Of a stretch of DNA of 64,000 nt, positions 58,584 through 64,000 are shown in pieces. The DNA lies in assembly GCA_903895725.1 (NCBI GenBank), contig CAITUV010000005.1, forward strand, positions 62,001-126,000, in the 5' to 3' direction. The stretch comes from an uncultured Myxococcales bacterium (GTDB lineage: Bacteria; Myxococcota_A; UBA9042; CAIXZC01). A model generated the notes under the pieces. That model made no database searches, had not been told where the DNA came from, and saw only the letters and a list, made by a program, of their open reading frames with translations. The position numbers and the translations under genes were made by a program. How positions within the stretch are numbered: the stretch's first letter is position 1; the number at the start of each line of letters is the position of its first letter.

Positions 58584-61500
58584 ATGCGAGTGAAACTGTT
58601 TGCAGTTCTGGTGGGAGTGCTGGCTACCCTGGCCGCTCCGGCGGCATTTGCGGATTACCCGGACGATTGCCTGGGGTCCCAGCAGTCCAGTGGTGGCGAC
58701 TGTGGCGACATCGGCTACGAAGGATGTTGTGACAACCTCGGTCGGGCCGTGTGGTGCGATGCCGGCCAGGTGTTCTGTATCGACTGCGCCGGGCTCAACC
58801 CGGAGTGCGGCTGGCAGGGACAGTTCTATGATTGCGGCACCGACGGCTCGGGCGACCCCAGCGGTGCGTTCCCGAAGGACTGCATTTCGTGCGACCCGGC
58901 CTGCAAGGAAGGCGAGTGGTGCGATGCCGGTACCTGCAAGAAGTGCTCGTGCGATGGCAAGCAGTGCGGCACGGATGGCTGCGGCAATTCCTGCGGCGAT
59001 TGCGGCGAGAATGCCAAGTGCGAGAAGGGCCAGTGCGTTGCGTGCTCCTGCAATGGCAAGGAGTGCGGAGCGGACAACTGCGGCAAGCCCTGCGGTACCT
59101 GCAAGGACGGCAAGGGATGCGACGCCACCGGCAAGTGCGTGACCGCCCCTGTCCACTGCGTGCCGAAGGCCGAGGCCGGTTGCCCGGGCTGCGCCTGCGA
59201 GAAGTGCGTGTGCGACCTGGATTCCTTCTGCTGCTCCACCGCGTGGGACAGCCTGTGCGTCGGCGAGTGCGTCAATGACTGCAAGGGCGACGCCTGCCCC
59301 GAGGGGCTCTGCTTCCCGATGTGCGATGGTGCCGTGTGCGGCAGCGACGGCTGCGGCGGTACCTGCGGCACCTGCACCGACCCCAAGGCCGTGTGCGTGG
59401 CGGGCGAGTGCTGCGTGCCCTCCTGCACCGGCAAGGTCTGTGGCGATGACGGCTGCGGCGGTACCTGCGGCCAGTGCGGCGAAGGCACGTTCTGCGACCC
59501 GACCGGCCAGTGCAAGGCCTGCTCCTGCACCGGCAAGGAGTGCGGCGCAGACGAATGCGGCAAGCCGTGCGGCACCTGCAAGGACGGCAAGGGCTGCGAT
59601 GCTACCGGCAAGTGTGTGACTGCCGAGCCCCACTGCGTCACCAAGAATGTGCCTGGCTGCCCGGGCTGCGCCTGCGAGGCGTGCGTGTGTGAGTTGGATT
59701 CCTTCTGCTGTGACACCGCGTGGGACGGCCTGTGCGTCGGCGAGTGCGTCAATGACTGCGGCGGCCCCGCCTGCCCCGAGGGACTCTGCTTCCCGATGTG
59801 CGAAGGCTTCGTGTGCGGCAGCGACGGCTGCGGCGGTACGTGCGGAACCTGCAAGGATCCGGCCGTATGCTTCGAAGGCAACTGCTGCACCCCGTCCTGC
59901 GCCGGCAAGGAGTGCGGTGACGACGGCTGTGGCGGCGAGTGTGCCAAGTGCGCTGCCGGCAACTACTGCGACAACTTCAAGTGCGTGGCCTGCTCCTGCG
60001 AAGGCAAGGAGTGTGGCGACGACGGCTGCGGCAACTCCTGCGGCGATTGTGGCGAGGGTGCCTGCGTGGATGGCAAGTGCAACAACATGCCCGGGTGCGT
60101 GACCCTCGGTACCCCGACCTGCGGCGGCTGCCCCTGCGAGGCATGCGTGTGCGAGTTGGATCCGTACTGCTGCGAGACGGCCTGGGACGGCATCTGCGTC
60201 GGCGAGTGCATCAATGATTGCGGCGGCTGCCCCGAGCTGAAGAACTGCGGCGACGGCAAGTGCCAGACCGAGGAGTTCGAGAACTGCTCCACCTGCGCGG
60301 GTGACTGCGCCTGCGCCGACGGCGAGAGCTGCTTCAAGGGCGCCTGCTGCACCCCGAGCTGCGAAGGCAAGGAGTGCGGTGATGACGGCTGCGGCGGTTC
60401 CTGCGGAACCTGCGAGGCCGGATTTGGCTGCAAGGAAGGCACCTGCGTCGAGTCCACCGGCCCGGCCGAGTGCCTCGGCCCGAACGAGCCCTCCAGCGAC
60501 GATTGCATGGGCCTCACCTACGAAGGCTGCTGCGACGATCTGGGCCGCGTGATGTGGTGCGACGGCGACAAGCTGTTCTGCATCGACTGCGCCACCGTGA
60601 ATCCGCAGTGCGGCTGGCAGGGCGAGTTCTATGATTGCGGCACCGACGGCTCGGCCGACCCGAGCGGCGCCAGCCCGAAGGAATGTGCGGGCGGCTGCAA
60701 CCCGCCGTGCGGCAAGGGACAGAAGTGCGTGGGTGGCGAGTGCGTGGCGTGCGAGCCCTCCTGCGACGGCAAGTCCTGCGGCGATGACGGCTGCGGCGGT
60801 TCCTGCGGTTCCTGCCCGGCCGATGCCCAGTGCATCGCAGGGGCCTGCCACGGCGGCCCCGGCTGCGTCGCCACCCCCGGGACCACCGGCTGCGGCGGCT
60901 GCGGCTGCGAAGAGTGCGTCTGCGCTGCGGATGCTTACTGCTGCGACACCGAGTGGGACGACGTCTGCGTCGGCGAGTGCATCAATGACTGCGGCGGCTG
61001 CCCGGTCGAGTCCGTGCCCAACTGCGGTAACGGCGCCTGCGATGCCGGCGAGGATTGCGGCAACTGCGCGGACGACTGCGGCTGCAAGGACGGCGAAGTC
61101 TGCAACGCCGGCGCTTGCTGCGCCCCGGCCTGCGATGGCCTGGAGTGCGGTGACGACGGCTGCGGCGGCTCCTGCGGTACCTGCGAGACCGGCGAGTGCG
61201 TCGAGGGCAAGTGCGCCTGCACCCCCGCCTGCGACGGCAAGGAGTGTGGTGACGACGGCTGCGGCGGTTCCTGCGGTACCTGCGAGGCCGGCGAGTGCGT
61301 CGAGGGCAAGTGCGCCTGCACCCCGAAGTGCGACGGCCTGGAGTGCGGCGATGACGGTTGCGGCGGTACCTGCGGCACCTGCGACGAAGGGTCCGCTTGC
61401 ACGGAGAAGGGCATCTGCGAACCGACTGCCCCCGTGGACGACGTGATCTCCGGCGACGTGCCTGTCAGCGAGGAGGACGTGGGCACCGAGCAGCCCCCGA

Positions 61501-61613
61501 AGAAGAAGAAGAGCGGCTGCTCCGCCAGTGACACGGCCAGCCCGGTTGCCGGCCTGCTTCTGCTGGCCCTCCTGGCCGCCCTCGTTCCGCTCCGTCGGTT
61601 CTCCGCCCGCTAG
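58584..61613 (+). CDS. Cys-rich repeat protein with MYXO-CTERM-type C-terminal tail
   Basis: A 1009-residue protein. A cleavable signal peptide (ending AAFA, about residue 23, no lipobox) is followed by a module with GYEGCCDNLGRAVWC and CGWQGQFYDCGTDGS at about 28-100. A second copy lies at about 628-705. Between and after these, CGDDGCGGxCGxC knots alternate with four ~45-residue units (near 190, 348, 502 and 758) holding CxGCxCExCVC, FCCxTxWD and CVGECxNDC. The tail SGCSASDTASPVAGLLLLAL plus Arg-rich end fits the MYXO-CTERM signal: Gly-Cys, one membrane helix, basic end. Proteins of this class are thought to be processed and anchored at the surface in Myxococcota. The strong promoter, a full AAGGAGG site and a terminator suggest high expression as a single gene. 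Confidence 0.88.
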   Translation: MRVKLFAVLVGVLATLAAPAAFADYPDDCLGSQQSSGGDCGDIGYEGCCDNLGRAVWCDAGQVFCIDCAGLNPECGWQGQFYDCGTDGSGDPSGAFPKDCISCDPACKEGEWCDAGTCKKCSCDGKQCGTDGCGNSCGDCGENAKCEKGQCVACSCNGKECGADNCGKPCGTCKDGKGCDATGKCVTAPVHCVPKAEAGCPGCACEKCVCDLDSFCCSTAWDSLCVGECVNDCKGDACPEGLCFPMCDGAVCGSDGCGGTCGTCTDPKAVCVAGECCVPSCTGKVCGDDGCGGTCGQCGEGTFCDPTGQCKACSCTGKECGADECGKPCGTCKDGKGCDATGKCVTAEPHCVTKNVPGCPGCACEACVCELDSFCCDTAWDGLCVGECVNDCGGPACPEGLCFPMCEGFVCGSDGCGGTCGTCKDPAVCFEGNCCTPSCAGKECGDDGCGGECAKCAAGNYCDNFKCVACSCEGKECGDDGCGNSCGDCGEGACVDGKCNNMPGCVTLGTPTCGGCPCEACVCELDPYCCETAWDGICVGECINDCGGCPELKNCGDGKCQTEEFENCSTCAGDCACADGESCFKGACCTPSCEGKECGDDGCGGSCGTCEAGFGCKEGTCVESTGPAECLGPNEPSSDDCMGLTYEGCCDDLGRVMWCDGDKLFCIDCATVNPQCGWQGEFYDCGTDGSADPSGASPKECAGGCNPPCGKGQKCVGGECVACEPSCDGKSCGDDGCGGSCGSCPADAQCIAGACHGGPGCVATPGTTGCGGCGCEECVCAADAYCCDTEWDDVCVGECINDCGGCPVESVPNCGNGACDAGEDCGNCADDCGCKDGEVCNAGACCAPACDGLECGDDGCGGSCGTCETGECVEGKCACTPACDGKECGDDGCGGSCGTCEAGECVEGKCACTPKCDGLECGDDGCGGTCGTCDEGSACTEKGICEPTAPVDDVISGDVPVSEEDVGTEQPPKKKKSGCSASDTASPVAGLLLLALLAALVPLRRFSAR

Positions 61614-61623
61614 TCTTCCGGTT

Positions 61624-61650
61624 GGCAGCGGGTGCGCCGCACCCGCTGCC
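61624..61650 (+). terminator. Strong hairpin terminator after the MYXO-CTERM gene
   Basis: A perfect 12-bp inverted repeat (61624-61635 with 61639-61650) with a 3-nt loop starts 10 nt after the stop codon. The sequence that follows is T/C-rich (TTCCCTCCTTCC) rather than a pure T-tract. Confidence 0.7.
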
Positions 61651-61840
61651 TTCCCTCCTTCCTCCAGCGCTCCGTTCCAGCTCTCCGCAGCGCACCGAAG
61701 CGCCGGGGAATTTCCCCGCAAGAGACTCTACTTTGGAGCCGCCATCCAGGCTTGGCTGGGGGAAGACGGCATTGCCGCCGGTAGACGCCGCGCCCTCTCA
61801 AACCGTGGGAGTGTGTTCGCATACGGCCGTAGCGGAGCAT

Positions 61841-61872
61841 GCGGATGTGCCGTGGATACCGGATGCGGATGT
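61841..61872. repeat. 32-nt intergenic direct repeat, copy 1
   Basis: Identical to 62007-62038. Each copy starts with GCGGATGTGCCGTGG and contains a second GCGGATGT, so the unit is itself internally repetitive. Confidence 0.8.
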
Positions 61873-61914
61873 GCCGTGGGTGCGGCCCGCCCCCGAACGT
61901 TCCCCATCCTCTGA

Positions 61915-61936
61915 ACCCCCCGGGGACCCGGGGGGT
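61915..61936 (-). terminator. GC-rich hairpin, possible terminator for the minus-strand gene
   Basis: A perfect 10-bp inverted repeat with only two bases between the arms (so about 9 bp with a 4-nt loop), about 110 nt beyond the stop codon at 62043. There is no T-tract, so termination is uncertain. Confidence 0.4.
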
Positions 61937-62006
61937 GGCCCGGCGGCCGTTGCCCCACCTCGGCCCACGATAGCCCCGGGTCCGGGAGCGGACCCGGGGT
62001 CACCCT

Positions 62007-62038
62007 GCGGATGTGCCGTGGATACCGGATGCGGATGT
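62007..62038. repeat. 32-nt intergenic direct repeat, copy 2
   Basis: Identical to 61841-61872. It ends 5 nt before the stop codon of the minus-strand MYXO-CTERM gene. The 166-nt period holds the GC-rich hairpin between the two copies. Confidence 0.8.
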
Positions 62039-62042
62039 CCCG

Positions 62043-64000
62043 TCAGCGGGTGGCCCGGCGTCTCATGAGGGCAAAGGCCAGGAGCAGAGCCAGCAGCGGC
62101 AGGGCCGATGGGGGCGAGCTGAGGGGCGAGGCCGAGCAGCCGTCCTTCGCCTTGGGCTTCTCCTCCTCCTGGTCCTTGATGCACTTGCAGAAGAACAGCT
62201 TGTAGCCTGGCGGACAGGATGTGGGGCAAGGCTCTTCCTCGGGGGGGGCTACCGTTTCTCCAGCCGGCTCAGGGCTGCTTCCATCCGGAACAACCTCCAC
62301 GACGTCGGCCGTCGGTTCGGCCGTGGGCTCGGGGGAAGCAATCTCCTTGCACTTGCCGCTCTCGCATTCGAATCCCTCGGAGCACTCCCCGCAGCTTCCA
62401 CCGCTTCCGTCGCTCCCGCATTCCTTGCCGAAGCACGGGTCGGGAATGATCTGGCAGGTGTAGTCGGCTGCGCAGTACTCGCCCTCGGCGCAGGCTCCGC
62501 AGGTTCCCTTGCACGGGACGCACTTGTTCTTGCCCGGGTCGCAGATGAGACCTTCGGGGCAGGTTCCCCACTCGCCGCACGGCTCCTGACCGTTCTCGAG
62601 GCAGCCATGGGGGCAGCCGTTGGGTCCGCACTGCTTGTTCAGGCAACCGGCCGACGGGTCGCACTTCTTTTCACAAATACCCTCGGGCGGGTCGAGCGGG
62701 GTCACCGGCGCTCCGGTGCAATCATAGCCGGCGGGGCACTGACCGCAAAGGCCACCGCAGCCGTTGGGTCCGCACTCTTTGCCGATGCACTTGGGCTGGC
62801 AGATCTCGCAGACGTAGATTTCCGGGTCGTCCTCGGTTTCCACGTCGCAGGTCCAGCCAGCCGGACAGGTTCCGCACGATCCGCAGGCCACGCACATGCC
62901 GGTCAGTGCATTGCACTGCTGTCCGGCATCGCAGTCCTTGGAATACTTGCAGGGCTTGAGGCCGACGTCGATGCATCCGGGGGGGCAGCTGTTGGGGCCG
63001 CACTCCATGGTCTCGATCATCTCGGGCGGCTTCATGCACTGGGCCTGGCAGGGCACGCACGTGAAGGAGGCCTCGTCACAGGGCATGTCGATCGGGCAGG
63101 TTCCGCAGCTGCCACCACAACCGTCGTTGCCGCACTGCTTGGGCGTGCCGTCCTCCTTGTTGCAATTGGGGACGCAGGGGGCGCACTGGAAGTAGTACTC
63201 GTCTCCGTCCGTCGCATCCTCGTCGCACGAGAAGCCCGGGGGACACGGGTTTCCACACGTGCCGCCGCAGCCGTCCCCGCCGCACTCCTTGCTCGTGCCG
63301 TCATCCTTGACGCACGTGGGCTTGCAGGCCTCGCACTTGTGAGTCTCGGGGTCGACGAGCGTCTCGAGGTCGCACGTCAGCCCTTCGGGGCAAACGCCGC
63401 ACTGGTTGGGGCAGCCGGGAGCCGGAGTGCCGCATTCCTTGCCGTCGCACGAGCACTTGTCCTCGACGCAGACGTAGCCGACCGCGCAATAGAAGCCGGG
63501 CGGGCAGGCACCGCATACGTTCTGGCCGGGGCACTCGTCCCAGCCGCACTGCTTGTAGCTGACGTAGGCCTCGGGAACGAGGCACTGGGGCTGGCACTGG
63601 GGGATACACATGCCGCTCTGGCAATACCATTCGCCGGGGCAGTTTCCGCAGTTCCCTCCGCAGCCGTCATCACCGCATTCCTTGCCCGCACAGTTGGGCA
63701 CGCACTGGTCCTTCGGGACGCACTGGTATCCCATGGCCTGGCTGCAGACCTGCCCGGCCTCGCACGTGCCGCACGTGCCGCCGCAGTGGTCGTTGCCGCA
63801 CTGCTTCCCTTCACAGATGGGGAAGCAGGGGGCCTTGCAGGTGCCGTCCGCACAAGCCAGTCCAGACGGGCAGCTGCCGCACGTGCCGCCGCAGCCGTCG
63901 TCGCCGCAGAGCTTGGTCGTGCCGTCCGGGTTCTTGCACTGGGGCACGCAGTAGGTCACGCACTTGCCGAGTGCCTTCTCGCACTTGGTCTTGGGAGGGC
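62043..64000 (-). CDS. Cys-rich repeat protein with MYXO-CTERM-type tail, N-terminus outside window
   Basis: The frame is open to the right edge, so the start codon and signal peptide are not seen. About 652 residues are visible. They consist of Cys modules of ~45-60 residues: CGDDGCGGTCGSC-type knots alternating with CPxGxxCDxExxxDPETHxC-type linkers (for example WTCDVETEDDPEIYVC). Near the end an acidic, Pro/Glu-rich stretch (EPTAEPTADVVEVVPDGS) leads to CPTSCPPGYKLFFCKC, then DGCSASPLSSPPSALPLLAL and RRRATR. This is the same Gly-Cys-Ser-Ala-Ser plus helix plus Arg plan as the convergent neighbour. It is probably a surface-anchored structural protein. The GTG at 63959 is an internal codon, not the start. 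Confidence 0.87.
   Translation of the reverse strand, partial: PPKTKCEKALGKCVTYCVPQCKNPDGTTKLCGDDGCGGTCGSCPSGLACADGTCKAPCFPICEGKQCGNDHCGGTCGTCEAGQVCSQAMGYQCVPKDQCVPNCAGKECGDDGCGGNCGNCPGEWYCQSGMCIPQCQPQCLVPEAYVSYKQCGWDECPGQNVCGACPPGFYCAVGYVCVEDKCSCDGKECGTPAPGCPNQCGVCPEGLTCDLETLVDPETHKCEACKPTCVKDDGTSKECGGDGCGGTCGNPCPPGFSCDEDATDGDEYYFQCAPCVPNCNKEDGTPKQCGNDGCGGSCGTCPIDMPCDEASFTCVPCQAQCMKPPEMIETMECGPNSCPPGCIDVGLKPCKYSKDCDAGQQCNALTGMCVACGSCGTCPAGWTCDVETEDDPEIYVCEICQPKCIGKECGPNGCGGLCGQCPAGYDCTGAPVTPLDPPEGICEKKCDPSAGCLNKQCGPNGCPHGCLENGQEPCGEWGTCPEGLICDPGKNKCVPCKGTCGACAEGEYCAADYTCQIIPDPCFGKECGSDGSGGSCGECSEGFECESGKCKEIASPEPTAEPTADVVEVVPDGSSPEPAGETVAPPEEEPCPTSCPPGYKLFFCKCIKDQEEEKPKAKDGCSASPLSSPPSALPLLALLLAFALMRRRATR

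Larger units (their letters stand above)
61614..62042. other. 429-nt gap between convergent genes
   Basis: It contains a strong hairpin right after the upstream stop codon (61624-61650), a second GC-rich hairpin (61915-61936) and two exact copies of a 32-nt sequence (61841-61872 and 62007-62038). I see no coding sequence with protein-like character. Confidence 0.7.

Noticed and set aside
58584..61613. Cys-rich repeats as evidence of eukaryotic contamination
   Set aside because: Genes are intron-free, have Shine-Dalgarno sites, bacterial signal peptides and MYXO-CTERM-type tails, and sit among bacterial housekeeping genes.
57414..61721. Open frame of 1435 codons on the minus strand
   Set aside because: Antisense to two Cys-rich genes. 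It reads as Ala/Gly-rich periodic sequence. The plus strand has signal peptide, domains, promoter and terminator.

Overview
The window looks like chromosomal DNA of a member of the Myxococcota (delta-proteobacterial lineage). The reasons are high GC content, many acidic-linker lipoproteins built from Cys-rich CGxDGCGGxCGxC and MopE-type (CDGxDNDCDG) repeats, and two proteins ending in a Gly-Cys plus transmembrane plus Arg-rich tail like the MYXO-CTERM sorting signal. No rRNA, tRNA, CRISPR array or insertion sequence was recognised. About 36 kb of the 64 kb (my sum of gene coordinates) encodes exported Cys-rich or lipid-anchored proteins. Housekeeping genes sit between them.

Layout. 1-18 kb (minus strand): a MopE-type lipoprotein cut by the left edge, a SAM methyltransferase, a lipoprotein with four ~175-residue repeats, a His-rich membrane protein, a 1280-residue MopE/thrombospondin-3/fibrinogen-like lipoprotein, a somatomedin-B-like Cys-rich lipoprotein and a PKD plus dockerin-like lipoprotein. 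These are followed by a TruC-type pseudouridine synthase and a VapBC-type toxin-antitoxin pair. 19-29 kb: a lipoprotein with an unrecognised C-terminal domain, a small secreted protein, an IgGFc-binding-like lipoprotein, a probable outer-membrane barrel protein, a beta-lactamase-fold serine hydrolase and a GH13 alpha-amylase-family lipoprotein. 28.8-34 kb: a tight three-gene unit (giant Gly-rich beta-helix lipoprotein, CPBP intramembrane protease, NAD-dependent epimerase). 34-43.5 kb: a small Cys-rich protein, a Na/Pi cotransporter-PhoU fusion, an M50-like site-2 protease, a sulfatase with five C-terminal Cys modules, another Cys-rich lipoprotein, a Tat-exported molybdopterin enzyme and an RsuA/RluB-family pseudouridine synthase. 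43.5-57.2 kb: a spermidine-synthase-like membrane fusion, a VWA-domain surface protein, a radical SAM enzyme overlapping an alpha/beta hydrolase, a 1294-residue CDDGN-repeat/LamG lipoprotein, and a CoA-transferase plus thiolase pair. 57.4-64 kb: a Cys-rich lipoprotein, then two convergent genes for MYXO-CTERM-type proteins, the second cut by the right edge.

How the genes fit together. Four large lipoproteins (1-2612, 7941-11783, 30638-33895, 50771-54655) share one N-terminal Cys module and then diverge. Their visible C-terminal parts are MopE repeats, a fibrinogen-like domain, a Gly-rich beta-helix and a LamG domain. This looks like a modular surface-display family. A CPBP protease and two MYXO-CTERM-type substrates lie in the same window, which makes the protease a speculative sorting candidate. 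Many genes have a sigma70-type promoter with 16-17 bp spacing close to the start codon, so most appear to be transcribed alone or in short units.

Limits: everything is read by eye. Domain names come from motif recognition, with no database search. Start codons were chosen from Shine-Dalgarno position and signal peptides.
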